A stretch of 64,000 nt of DNA from Rhizobium leguminosarum bv. trifolii WSM2297 (lineage in GTDB: Bacteria; Pseudomonadota; Alphaproteobacteria; Rhizobiales; Rhizobiaceae), in contig NZ_JH719395.1 of NCBI RefSeq assembly GCF_000271845.1, positions 3,466,253 through 3,530,252 of the forward strand, given 5' to 3'. Shown piece by piece: positions 1 to 8,722 of the stretch (positions are counted from its first letter, which is position 1; each line of letters opens with the position of its first letter). The translations under genes and the position numbers were made by a program. The notes under the pieces are model-generated. The model ran no database searches. It was given only the letters and a program-made list of their open reading frames with translations, and was not told where the DNA came from.

Positions 1-1
1 C

Positions 2-1300
2 GAACATCCGCGCATCGTCGCAAGCTACGGCGGCGAATACAAGGACGCCAGGACCGAGCGCCTCGTCGCCCGCATTGCCGGCGCGCTGACGGCGGTGTCG
101 GAAAATCCGAGCCAGTCCTACCGCATCACCATCCTGAATTCACCGGCAATCAACGCCTTTGCGCTGCCGGGCGGTTATCTCTACGTCACCCGCGGCCTGC
201 TGGCGCTCGCCAACGATGCCTCGGAGGTCGCAGCCGTGCTGTCGCACGAGATGGGCCACGTGACGGCCAATCATGGCATCGAGCGGCAGAAGCGTGAAGA
301 GGCGGAGGTCATCGCCAGCCGCGTCGTCGCCGAGGTGCTCTCCAGCGATATCGCCGGCAAGCAGGCGCTGGCCCGCGGCAAACTGCGGCTCGCCGCCTTC
401 TCCCGCCAGCAGGAACTGCAGGCCGACGTCATCGGCGTGCGCATGCTCGGCGAAGCCGGTTACGACCCCTACGCGGCTGCCCGTTTCCTCGATTCCATGG
501 CGGCTTACAGCCGCTTCATGTCGGTCGATCCCGAAGCCGACCAGAGCCTCGACTTTCTGTCGAGCCACCCGAACTCCGCCCAGCGCATCGAGCTTGCCCG
601 CACTCATGCGCGAGCCTTCGGCCAGGAAGGTTCGGTCGGCGACAAGGGCCGCGACTATTATCTCGACGGCATAGATGGCCTACTCTACGGCGACAGCCCG
701 GAAGAAGGTTATGTGCGCGGCCAGACCTTCCTGCATGGCGGCCTCGGCATCCGCTTCGACGTGCCGCCGGATTTCCACATCGACAACAAGGTCGAAGCGG
801 TGATGGCGACCGGCCCGAACGACATCGCCGTCCGCTTCGACGGCGTCGCCGACAATCAGAACCAGAGCCTCACCAACTATATTTCCAGCGGCTGGGTGAC
901 CGGCCTCGATCCGTCGACCATCCAGCCGATCACCATCAACGGCATGGAGGCGGCCACCGCGCGCGCCAGCGCCGACCGCTGGGATTTCGATGTCACGGTA
1001 ATCCGCAACAACTCGCAGATCTTCCGTTTCCTGACCGCCGTGCCGAAAGGCAGCGACGCGCTCGAGCCGACGGCCAATGTCCTGCGCGCGAGTTTCCGAC
1101 GGATGACGCCGGCCGAAGCTGCCTCGCTGAAGCCGCTGCGCATCCGCGTCGTCACCGTCCGGCCGGGTGAAAACATCTCGACGCTCGCCGCCCGCATGAT
1201 GGGCACCGACCGCAAGCTCGATCTCTTCAAGCTCATCAATGCCCTGCCCACGGGTGCAGCCGTTTCACCCGGCGATCGCGTCAAGATCATCGCTGAATAA
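2..1300 (+). CDS. M48 family metalloprotease with C-terminal LysM-like domain (5' partial)
   Basis: The reading frame is open from base 2, so the gene begins before the window; the GTG at 95 is internal. The visible 432 residues contain the zinc-protease motif HEMGH at visible residues 82-86, followed by a second zinc-ligand region (QELQADVIG), as in M48 peptidases of the BepA/YfgC and Oma1 kind. These act in the periplasm on misfolded or misassembled envelope proteins. The C-terminal 50 residues (VRPGENISTLAARM to SPGDRVKIIAE) look like a LysM-type module, which would fit peptidoglycan association. The signal peptide cannot be judged because the N-terminus is missing. The gene converges on rpoH2. 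Family assignment is firm; substrate is unknown. Confidence 0.88.
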   Translation, partial: EHPRIVASYGGEYKDARTERLVARIAGALTAVSENPSQSYRITILNSPAINAFALPGGYLYVTRGLLALANDASEVAAVLSHEMGHVTANHGIERQKREEAEVIASRVVAEVLSSDIAGKQALARGKLRLAAFSRQQELQADVIGVRMLGEAGYDPYAAARFLDSMAAYSRFMSVDPEADQSLDFLSSHPNSAQRIELARTHARAFGQEGSVGDKGRDYYLDGIDGLLYGDSPEEGYVRGQTFLHGGLGIRFDVPPDFHIDNKVEAVMATGPNDIAVRFDGVADNQNQSLTNYISSGWVTGLDPSTIQPITINGMEAATARASADRWDFDVTVIRNNSQIFRFLTAVPKGSDALEPTANVLRASFRRMTPAEAASLKPLRIRVVTVRPGENISTLAARMMGTDRKLDLFKLINALPTGAAVSPGDRVKIIAE

Positions 1301-1323
1301 AAAAAGCCCGGCTCGCGCCGGGC
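1297..1323 (-). terminator. rho-independent terminator of rpoH2
   Basis: GCCCGGC-tcgc-GCCGGGC forms a 7-bp stem at 1306-1323. On the minus strand it is followed by a run of six T (1300-1305), directly downstream of the rpoH2 stop at 1351. On the plus strand there is no T run, so it mainly serves rpoH2. Confidence 0.8.
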
Positions 1324-1350
1324 AGCTGTGCTGCTGGAGGGAAATAATTT

Positions 1351-2214
<864 letters not shown>

Positions 2215-2310
2215 TTCGATCTCCTGAAACAGGCCTCTCGCCCTAAATTAACAATAAAACGCACCTTCCGGAACATCGCTGTCCGGACTGAATGGGGGTT
2301 CTGAATGCAT

Positions 2311-2345
2311 AAAAGCCTCGCCCCTGGACTTTTCAGGGGGAGGCC
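2311..2345 (-). terminator. terminator of small transcription unit upstream of rpoH2
   Basis: Minus strand: GCCTCCCCCT-gaaaagtcc-AGGGGCGAGGC (one bulge) followed by TTTT at 2311-2314. It lies just after the small ORF 2356-2427 and before rpoH2, so it could end a short RNA or attenuate read-through into rpoH2. Confidence 0.65.
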
Positions 2346-2355
2346 CTAATTCTCA

Positions 2356-2427
2356 TCATGTGCCGTTAAGACGGCCGGGCTGGACCTGTTTCTTCACGTT
2401 GCCGGATAGGCAATATTGAAAAGGCAT
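2356..2427 (-). CDS. predicted 23-residue small protein in stress-type transcript
   Basis: An ATG at 2427 is preceded by a strong ribosome site (GAGGAG with 6-7 bases to the ATG) and opens 23 codons ending in TGA: MPFQYCLSGNVKKQ, then VQPGRLNGT. The peptide is basic and has no membrane segment. I do not recognise a family. Support comes from its position: an EcfG-type promoter about 90 bases upstream (2515-2539) and a hairpin terminator immediately downstream (2311-2345), which together define a unit of roughly 200 bases. It might instead be a non-coding stress RNA in which this ORF is incidental, or a leader peptide for rpoH2. Conservation of the codons in relatives would decide. Confidence 0.45.
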   Translation of the reverse strand: MPFQYCLSGNVKKQVQPGRLNGT

Positions 2428-2514
2428 GATCCGCTCCTCATCGAACATTGACGGAATAGCAGTTCGCCCGGCGAGGCACGTTGCCCGACGAGCAGTCCGC
2501 AATTACGTGTGTTA

Positions 2515-2539
2515 AACGCGGCACTCGGGAAAAAGTTCC
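2515..2539 (-). promoter_or_regulatory. EcfG/RpoE2-type general-stress promoter
   Basis: On the minus strand GGAAC (2539-2535) is followed by exactly 16 bases and CGTT (2518-2515), a full match to the alphaproteobacterial EcfG consensus GGAAC-N16/17-CGTT. It sits between the carD terminator and the small ORF 2356-2427, pointing toward rpoH2. Transcription would start near 2508. Confidence 0.7.
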
Positions 2540-2542
2540 AAT

Positions 2543-2570
2543 AAAAAACCCGGCTTGCGCCGGGTTTTTT
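2543..2570 (-). terminator. rho-independent terminator of carD
   Basis: AAAAAACCCGGC-ttgc-GCCGGGTTTTTT, a symmetrical stem with T runs on both strands, 22 bases after the carD stop. It can act in both directions and insulates the stress promoter at 2515-2539. Confidence 0.85.
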
Positions 2571-2591
2571 GATAGGGAAAACAGGGTCGCC

Positions 2592-3173
2592 TTAGGCGGC
2601 TTCGTCCTGCGAGTCGTCTTCTTCAATCGCCTTGCCGCGCTTCGGACCCTTGTTCAGATTGGTCTCGACGAGGCGGACGGCTTCGGTTTCCGACATCTTG
2701 TTGACGGCGGCGATTTCGCGCGCCATGCGGTCGAGTGCAGCCTCATAAAGCTGGCGCTCGGAATAGGACTGTTCAGGCTGATTCTCGGCACGATAGAGAT
2801 CGCGCACGACTTCAGCGATGGAAATCAGGTCGCCGGAATTGATCTTGGCATCATATTCCTGGGCGCGGCGGGACCACATGGTGCGCTTGACGCGAGCCTT
2901 GCCCTGCACGACCTTCAATGCACGCTCGACGAAATCCGTTTCCGAAAGCTTGCGCATGCCGATGCTCATCGCCTTGGCGACCGGAACCTTCAGCCGCATC
3001 TTGTCCTTTTCGAAATCGATAACGAAAAGTTCGAGCTTCATGCCGGCAACTTCTTGCTCTTCGATAGCGGTGATGGTACCGACGCCGTGAGCGGGGTAGA
3101 CGATCGATTCACCGGTCTTGAAGCCATGGCGTGCTGTGGAAGGCTTTTTCTGCTGAGTCGTCATTCTATTCAA
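2592..3173 (-). CDS. CarD/CdnL family transcriptional regulator
   Basis: A 193-residue protein with the CarD_CdnL_TRCF fold. Its N-terminal RNA-polymerase-interacting part begins near residue 22 (GESIVYPAHGVGTI), with the typical KLELFVIDFEKDKMRLKVP stretch, followed by a helical DNA-binding part (GMRKLSE to ALKVVQGKARVKRTMWSRRAQEY). Proteins of this type bind the RNA polymerase beta subunit and stabilise open complexes at sigma-70 promoters, including rRNA promoters. The start ATG at 3173 is preceded by an AG-rich region (AGGGAGTT). It is transcribed alone, ending at the hairpin 2543-2570. The C-terminal 20 residues are charged and probably disordered. Confidence 0.92.
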   Translation of the reverse strand: MNRMTTQQKKPSTARHGFKTGESIVYPAHGVGTITAIEEQEVAGMKLELFVIDFEKDKMRLKVPVAKAMSIGMRKLSETDFVERALKVVQGKARVKRTMWSRRAQEYDAKINSGDLISIAEVVRDLYRAENQPEQSYSERQLYEAALDRMAREIAAVNKMSETEAVRLVETNLNKGPKRGKAIEEDDSQDEAA

Positions 3174-3558
3174 AAACTCCCTGTTACGCTTCCGGCGGCG
3201 GCCGGAGCCGGGTCAGTCAGGCCCGGGTGAGACGGTAGTATCCGTCGGGTGACTTCACTCTGGTCCCATCGGGCAAAAGCAAAGAACTTCTTGCGCGCGA
3301 ACTTGGGACCCGGCGCTCAAAGCGTTGATATGACACGGAAACCGCGTACGGATTGGTTTTGCTTTCGTGATGGTTTTGGGCATGCGTCATGCCACAAATG
3401 GAACAGTAGGCGAAACCTATCATAAAAATATGAGGAAATCAATAATTTGCTTCGCTTGAGTCATGCGGGCAACACATGTCACCCATATTCCTCACGCAGC
3501 TTTTAAAACGTTTCACCCCGCGGCCGCCCGAATCCGGCGACCGAATATGGCCGCCGCC
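3174..3558. other. gene-poor interval between fdxA and carD
   Basis: This 385-base interval holds the upstream region of carD. A 68-codon open frame on the minus strand (3217-3423) has no clear ribosome site, no recognisable domain and Arg/Ser-rich composition, so I do not call it a gene. No hairpin terminator with a T run was found after fdxA. Confidence 0.4.
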
Positions 3559-3897
3559 TCAATCGCCGGAACCGGGTTTCTCGGAGAAATATTTCTCGAA
3601 CTTTCCGGTCTCGCCATCCATTTCCTTGGCCTCAGGCAACGGATCCTTCTTGACCGTGATGTTCGGCCAGATGGTGGCATATTCGGTATTGATCTTCAGC
3701 CATTTGTCGAGGCCCGGCTCGGTATCGGGCTTGATGGCCTCGGCGGGACATTCAGGCTCGCAGACGCCGCAATCGATGCACTCGTCGGGATGGATGACGA
3801 GGAAATTCTCGCCTTCGTAGAAGCAGTCGACGGGGCAGACTTCCACGCAATCGGTGTATTTGCACTTGATGCAATTGTCGGTCACGACATAGGTCAT
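3559..3897 (-). CDS. fdxA: seven-iron ferredoxin FdxA
   Basis: A 112-residue ferredoxin. Cysteines at 9, 12, 17, 21 and 25 and at 40, 43, 46 and 50 ([12 protein letters not shown]) match the [3Fe-4S][4Fe-4S] FdxA family, with the long C-terminal tail ending EKPGSGD. It carries electrons in the cytoplasm at low potential. The true start is the ATG at 3897 ([12 protein letters not shown]) with GGAG upstream; longer in-frame versions add 34 unrelated residues. It lies 193 bases downstream of the S4-domain gene on the same strand and may share its transcript. No terminator was seen. Confidence 0.93.
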   Translation of the reverse strand: MTYVVTDNCIKCKYTDCVEVCPVDCFYEGENFLVIHPDECIDCGVCEPECPAEAIKPDTEPGLDKWLKINTEYATIWPNITVKKDPLPEAKEMDGETGKFEKYFSEKPGSGD

Positions 3898-4090
3898 GAA
3901 GAACTCCAGGATTCCATGCGGATGGGGCCGGGCAACCTGGAACGTCGCGCCTATCCCCGTGCCGGAGGAAAAGCGTGGGCAGGCTTGGGAGGCAAGCACG
4001 CTTCCGGCAGGTTGTCAGTGACGTATCGGCTTTAACGCCGGATTTCAAGGATAAACGATCTGCAAAAGCCGTCGGCGCAGGCAGAGTTTT

Positions 4091-4495
4091 CTAATCCTCG
4101 TCCGACATCAGCCTGTCGATCGCGCGTCGTTCCTTTTTCGTCGGACGGCCGGTGCCGGTCGCCCGGATCGCCTGCTCGTAGGGGGTGAGGCGTTTTGCCT
4201 CATCGGGCGACGGCGACAGGTCCTCGTAGAGCAGGCGGGCCTCCTCATAAGGCCCTCGCCGCTCGCCGGCGAGGCGCATGACGAGAACGACATCGCGCCG
4301 CTCCAGCGTCAGCTCGATACGGTCGCCCGGCTTGACCATCTGGCTCGGATGATTGCAGCGCTCGCCGTTGATGCGCACATGGCCCGATTGGACATGGGTT
4401 TGTGCCAGCGAGCGCGACTTCACCATGCGCGCGAAGAACAGCCACTTGTCGATGCGCTGGCGCGTACCGCTTGTCGGCTGTGTCTCCCCGCCCAT
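4091..4495 (-). CDS. S4-domain RNA-binding protein (Hsp15/HslR-like)
   Basis: A 134-residue protein with an N-terminal S4 domain at about residues 12-70 (RIDKWLFFARMVKSRSLAQ, then HVRINGERCNHPSQMVKPGD). It is followed by a basic tail containing RPTKKERRAIDRL. Hsp15-like proteins bind stalled 50S subunits that carry nascent-chain tRNA and help recycle them. Its start lies only 2 bases after the stop codon of the helicase gene, so the two are certainly co-transcribed and probably translationally coupled. The assignment to an RNA-related role is firm; the exact role is inferred from the family. Confidence 0.85.
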   Translation of the reverse strand: MGGETQPTSGTRQRIDKWLFFARMVKSRSLAQTHVQSGHVRINGERCNHPSQMVKPGDRIELTLERRDVVLVMRLAGERRGPYEEARLLYEDLSPSPDEAKRLTPYEQAIRATGTGRPTKKERRAIDRLMSDED

Positions 4496-4497
4496 GA

Positions 4498-7400
4498 TTA
4501 CTTCTTCATCTGCTCCTTGAGAGCTGCGAGCTTGGCGAAAGGTGAATCCGGATCGATCGGCTTCTCCTTGCGCGGCGGCTTGGCCTCGAAGCGCAGCGGC
4601 TGCGAAGCGCCGCGGTTGTTGTTGCGATCGTTGCGGTCATTTCGCTCGCCGCGATCCTTGCGGTCCTGCCGGTCGCCGCGTGGCTGGTCGCCCCGCGGCT
4701 GGTTGTTGCGGTCGCCTCTTGCCTGCTGCGGCCGGCCGCCATCGCGATTGCCGCCATCCTTGCCGCGGTTGTGACGATTATTGTCGCGGCCTTCGCCGCC
4801 GCGATTGCCTTCGCCGCCTTCACCGCCGCCCGGCCGGCGATTGCGGTCGCCGCGTTCCTGGTTCTGACCGCGCTCCTGGCCCTGGCCGCTACGGCGTTCG
4901 CCATGGCCGCCGCGCGCCTGGCGCTGATTGTCGTTGCGGCCGCCGAGACGCCACAGCAGAACCGGCTTCGGCTCCACCGGCTCGCCGGCTTCCCCGGAAG
5001 CGGAGGCCGCTTCCTCAGGCGCGGATGCCGCTTCCGTGGGAGCGGAGGCTTCATCGGCAGCAGGTGTCTCGATCGCTTCGGCCGCAGCGGCGGTTTCCAC
5101 CGCTTCCGCCACGGGCGTTTCGACATCAGCCGAAGCCGACTCGGTCGCGGATGGCTCGGCGGCAGTTTCCTCAGCCGCGCCGTCGGCATCGTCGTGATCG
5201 GCCTTTTCGGCTGTCTCGTCGGCAGGCGTTTCTGCGGTGGCTGCCGGCGTGGAAATCGCATCCTGGGTCGCAAGATGTGCCGATGCCTCTTCCGCCTTTA
5301 CGGCATCGGCGCGATAGCCGAGACCTTTGAGGATTTCTTCCATGTCCTCGAGCGTCGCACCGAGGATCGACAGCATTGCCGTCGTCGTCGTGAAGCGGCG
5401 GCCGTCATAGGCGCCCTCCGGGCGGTTGTTCTGACCGGGCTTCCACTGCAGCAGCGGCCTGATGATATCGGCAAGTCGTTCGAGGATGTCGATGCGCACG
5501 GCCCGCTTGCCGAGGAAACGGAACCCGGCGAGCTTGTAGAACATCCGCTCATAGCTCGGATCGGTGACGACGGAGGTGCGGCCGGCGGCAAGCACCGGAA
5601 TGAGATCGCCGTAGCCCGGCTTGTCCAAACCGTCGTTCTTCAGCGCCCAGAGCAGCGTGATGAGTTCGGCCGGCGCCGGCTTCAGAAGGGCCGGAACGAA
5701 AATATGATAGGCGCCGAAACGCACGCCATAGCGGCGCATCGAGGCGCGGGCCTCCTGGTCGAGCGACTTGACTTCCTCGGTCACGTCACGGCGGAACAGC
5801 ACGCCGAGATTCTCGACGAGCTGGAAAGCCAGCCCCTTGGCCAGACCCTGCAGGTCCTCGGCGCGCGATAGATCATCGAGCGGCTTCAGCACGGTGCTGA
5901 TATGATGATTGACGAAGCGCTCGACACGGGCGGCGACATGATCGCGAGCATTGCCCGTCAGCTGCTCGTCGGCCAGCAGTATCACCCGCGGACGCATGAT
6001 GTGATCGCTGCCCGAAAGCCGCGCCACCGGGTCGCCGATCCAACGGATCAACCCATCCGAACCGATCGCCAGGTCGCTGTTGCCGGCGGCATGGATCCGC
6101 GCCGCACGGGCCTCGAATTCGAGCGCGAGCGCTTTCTGCGACGCAGCCTGAACCGCCTTGGCATCCGGTCCGTCCGTTCCCGCCACCTGCGTGAAACGGA
6201 ATCCGCTCAATTGCCCTACATGATGTCCTTCAACGAAGACATCGCCATTCACACTGATTTCAGCTTCCAGCATCGCATTCTCTCTCAGGCGCTTCATGAG
6301 CACAGATGTCCTGCGATCAACAAAGCGTTTCGTCAACCTTTCATGTAACGCGTCGGACAATCGATCTTCGATTTCCCGCGTCTTTTCCTGCCAGTGTGTC
6401 GGATCGGCAAGCCAACCAGGCCGATTCGAAACGTAGGTCCAGGTTCTTATCTGCGCGATTCGCGCCGAAAGCGTGTCAATTTCCCCATCTGTCCGATCGG
6501 AGCGATGAACCTGTTCCGCGAGAAACTGCTCGTTCACCGTGCCATAGCGGACGAGATCGGAAAAGAGGGTCGAGATAAGATCGGCATGTTGTGCTGGGGT
6601 GATACGCCGATAGTCGGGAAGCGCGCAAGCCTCCCAGAGTTTTTCGACGCGGGCCGGCCTGTCGGCAAGGCCGATAACCTCGGGATAACGCGAAAGCTGT
6701 TCCAGCGCCTGCTGGTCTACCGCAGGCAGCGCCCGTGTCAGCCCCGGCACGCGCGGCCCCGCCTCGAGGCTGGCGCGCAGCGATGCGATCGAGGAGAAGT
6801 CCATTTCGGTCGTGCGCCACTGCAAAACCTTGACGTTGTCGAACTCGTGTCCCTCGATGCGCTGCACCAGCTCCTCGTCGAAGGGCGAAACCTGTCCGGT
6901 GACGCCGAAGGTACCGTCGCGCACGTGCCGCCCGGCGCGCCCGGCGATCTGGCCGAGTTCACCGGGATTGAGATTGCGGAACTGGTAGCCGTCGAATTTC
7001 CGGTCCTGGGCGAAGGCGACGTGGTCGACATCGAGGTTGAGGCCCATGCCGATCGCATCGGTCGCCACCAGATATTCGACATCGCCAGCCTGATAAAGCG
7101 CCACCTGCGCGTTGCGGGTGCGGGGGCTGAGCGCGCCGAGCACGACTGCGGCGCCGCCGCGCTGCCGGCGGATGAGCTCGGCGATGGCATAGACCTCATC
7201 GGCCGAGAAGGCGACGATGGCCGAGCGCTGCGGCAGCCGGGTGATCTTCTTCTGACCGGCATAGAAAAGATGCGAAAGCCGCGGCCGCTCGACGACAGTG
7301 ATGCCGGGCAGGAGCTGCTGCAGGATCGGCTGCATCGTCGCAGCACCCAGCAGCAACGTTTCCTCGCGGCCGCGAAGATGCAGGATGCGGTCGGTGAAGA

Positions 7401-7743
7401 TATGGCCGCGCTCGAGATCGCCGGCGAGCTGCACCTCGTCGATTGCGACGAAGGCGGCCTTGGTCTCACGCGGCATCGCCTCGACGGTGCAGACCGAAAA
7501 ACGCGCATTGGGCGGCGAAATCTTTTCCTCGCCGGTGACCAGCGCCACATTCTGCGCGCCGACCTTCTCCACCACCCGCGTATAGACCTCGCGCGCCAGC
7601 AGCCTGAGCGGCAGGCCGATCACGCCGGTCCCGTGCGCGACCATGCGCTCGATGGCATAATGGGTCTTACCGGTATTGGTTGGCCCAAGCACCGCGGTCA
7701 CGCCGCGCCCGCTCAGTATCATCGGCTGCGAAGTCAGAGTCAT
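4498..7743 (-). CDS. Suv3-like superfamily II RNA helicase with disordered C-terminal tail
   Basis: A 1081-residue protein. The helicase core has Walker A GPTNTGKT (residues 20-27), a DEVQ motif (102-105) and motif VI QIAGRAGR (265-272), as in the mitochondrial Suv3 RNA helicase and its alphaproteobacterial relatives. A conserved middle region runs to about residue 820. Then comes an Ala/Glu/Pro-rich stretch (about 830-930) and an Arg/Gly/Asn/Asp-rich stretch (about 935-1045), ending in a conserved-looking tail (IDPDSPFAKLAALKEQMKK). The start ATG at 7743 (MTLTSQP) puts Walker A at the usual distance; upstream in-frame codons give an unrelated extension. The gene is co-transcribed with the S4-domain gene, pointing to RNA remodelling or decay. 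Confidence 0.88.
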   Translation of the reverse strand: MTLTSQPMILSGRGVTAVLGPTNTGKTHYAIERMVAHGTGVIGLPLRLLAREVYTRVVEKVGAQNVALVTGEEKISPPNARFSVCTVEAMPRETKAAFVAIDEVQLAGDLERGHIFTDRILHLRGREETLLLGAATMQPILQQLLPGITVVERPRLSHLFYAGQKKITRLPQRSAIVAFSADEVYAIAELIRRQRGGAAVVLGALSPRTRNAQVALYQAGDVEYLVATDAIGMGLNLDVDHVAFAQDRKFDGYQFRNLNPGELGQIAGRAGRHVRDGTFGVTGQVSPFDEELVQRIEGHEFDNVKVLQWRTTEMDFSSIASLRASLEAGPRVPGLTRALPAVDQQALEQLSRYPEVIGLADRPARVEKLWEACALPDYRRITPAQHADLISTLFSDLVRYGTVNEQFLAEQVHRSDRTDGEIDTLSARIAQIRTWTYVSNRPGWLADPTHWQEKTREIEDRLSDALHERLTKRFVDRRTSVLMKRLRENAMLEAEISVNGDVFVEGHHVGQLSGFRFTQVAGTDGPDAKAVQAASQKALALEFEARAARIHAAGNSDLAIGSDGLIRWIGDPVARLSGSDHIMRPRVILLADEQLTGNARDHVAARVERFVNHHISTVLKPLDDLSRAEDLQGLAKGLAFQLVENLGVLFRRDVTEEVKSLDQEARASMRRYGVRFGAYHIFVPALLKPAPAELITLLWALKNDGLDKPGYGDLIPVLAAGRTSVVTDPSYERMFYKLAGFRFLGKRAVRIDILERLADIIRPLLQWKPGQNNRPEGAYDGRRFTTTTAMLSILGATLEDMEEILKGLGYRADAVKAEEASAHLATQDAISTPAATAETPADETAEKADHDDADGAAEETAAEPSATESASADVETPVAEAVETAAAAEAIETPAADEASAPTEAASAPEEAASASGEAGEPVEPKPVLLWRLGGRNDNQRQARGGHGERRSGQGQERGQNQERGDRNRRPGGGEGGEGNRGGEGRDNNRHNRGKDGGNRDGGRPQQARGDRNNQPRGDQPRGDRQDRKDRGERNDRNDRNNNRGASQPLRFEAKPPRKEKPIDPDSPFAKLAALKEQMKK

Positions 7744-7875
7744 GGTCCATGCAAATGAGGCGGGCAGCCCCAAGGAAAAGAATGCTTCGCTAATGGAAGC
7801 CAGAGAACACATGGACAGCCGCCGCCGCAAACGCAAGGGAAGATTTCAAAATGCTTCCGGGATTACGACCTTTGC

Positions 7876-8413
7876 GAGTCATCCGGAACGCTCCTATCTC
7901 CGATTCGGAACAGCGTGAGAACGAATCAGCGACGAATCGCTGACTCCCGATGATTCAGCTTTTGTTCACGGCTAAGTATTGATTTTGAATCACTTTTTCC
8001 CACTAGATGCTGAATCGCCGGACTCCCTCCGCTTGGCACTTTCGTCGCTTCCCGTCAGACATTTCCTCCGGCCGCGAACAATCAAAAATTGCGCCCGAAA
8101 TTAACCTCTCGACCAAAGCCGGAACGAATCGGCGACGAATCGCTGACCGTATCGTTTTCGCCTTTCGTTCACGGCCACATCTGGTGGCGAAATTTAGTCG
8201 ATGCGCTAGATGCGGATCGCCGATCCGGCTCCCCGTTCTGACCTGTCGCATCGGCGTTAATCTTTCGGAAGCCGGATTCAGAAGCCGTTAAGCCGGGATA
8301 GTCGCTGGCGGCGCGCCGATCAAAAACGGAACGAATCGCTGACGAATCGGCGACATCGGGACCTTCTTGCTTTGTTCACCGCAACATGTTGTATTTAAAC
8401 GTCTTTTTAACCA
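7876..8413. repeat. triplicated about 205-bp element with clustered GANTC (CcrM) sites
   Basis: No gene is evident in 7744-8539. Three related units start near 7919, 8121 and 8328. Each has two GAATC sites 11 bases apart (7923/7934, 8126/8137, 8333/8344), embedded in an imperfect hairpin (TCAGCGA-cgaa-TCGCTGA in the first). Each also has GTTCACSGC exactly 41 bases after the first GAATC (7964, 8167, 8374). The first two also share CTAGATGC exactly 80 bases after it (8003, 8206). I count 14 GANTC sites between 7876 and 8348. GANTC is the target of the cell-cycle methylase CcrM. Function is unknown; regulation, a replication-linked site or tandem small RNAs are all possible. Confidence 0.7.
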
Positions 8414-8472
8414 TACGCACAGGTTTCCGGTCGGGTCGGGGTGGGGGTGCGTCACATTTCCTGGCTTAACCG

Positions 8473-8498
8473 GGAACAAAAATCGCCAATGCGTGTTT
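8473..8498 (+). promoter_or_regulatory. probable EcfG/RpoE2-type promoter of the DUF3309 gene
   Basis: GGAAC (8473-8477), 16 bases, TGTTT (8494-8498). It matches the S. meliloti RpoE2 form GGAAC-N18/19-TT and differs by one base from GGAAC-N16-CGTT. The start codon at 8540 would be about 35 bases from the transcription start. Confidence 0.6.
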
Positions 8499-8539
8499 CT
8501 CGTCCATTCAAATTGCCGATGAAATGAAGGAAACACACC

Positions 8540-8695
8540 ATGCTTGGCACAATACTTCTTGTTATCCTCATTCTGCTCTTGATCGGAGCCTTGCCGAATT
8601 GGGGTTATAGCCGTGGCTGGGGCTATGGACCTTCTGGCGGTTTGGGGCTAGTTCTCGTGATTATCATTATCCTTGTACTCATGGGCCGCATCTAA
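8540..8695 (+). CDS. DUF3309 small membrane protein
   Basis: A 51-residue protein starting MLGTILLVILILLLIGALP and ending LVLVIIIILVLMGRI, with a Gly/Trp/Tyr loop (NWGYSRGWGYGPSGG) between two hydrophobic segments. This is the architecture of the DUF3309 family of proteobacteria. An AAGGAAA ribosome site precedes the ATG at 8540. Members are short inner-membrane proteins of unknown function, often found among stress-induced genes. Here a probable EcfG promoter lies directly upstream and another small envelope protein gene follows 27 bases downstream. Confidence 0.85.
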   Translation: MLGTILLVILILLLIGALPNWGYSRGWGYGPSGGLGLVLVIIIILVLMGRI

Positions 8696-8722
8696 AGGCC
8701 AACAAACCTGGGGAGTTACGAC

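Noticed and set aside
2215..2310. A separate EcfG promoter directly in front of rpoH2
   Set aside because: The GGAAG/AGAAC-like strings there lack correct spacing to a GTT element.
3217..3423. 68-codon frame between carD and fdxA
   Set aside because: No ribosome site, no domain, atypical composition; treated as intergenic.
4771..5871. Plus-strand frame opposite the helicase tail
   Set aside because: Produced by the low-complexity Ala/Arg codons of the helicase C-terminus.
8003..8536. Frames of 82-94 codons across the triplicated element
   Set aside because: The repeat units shift frame relative to each other and the frames lack ribosome sites, so the element is non-coding.
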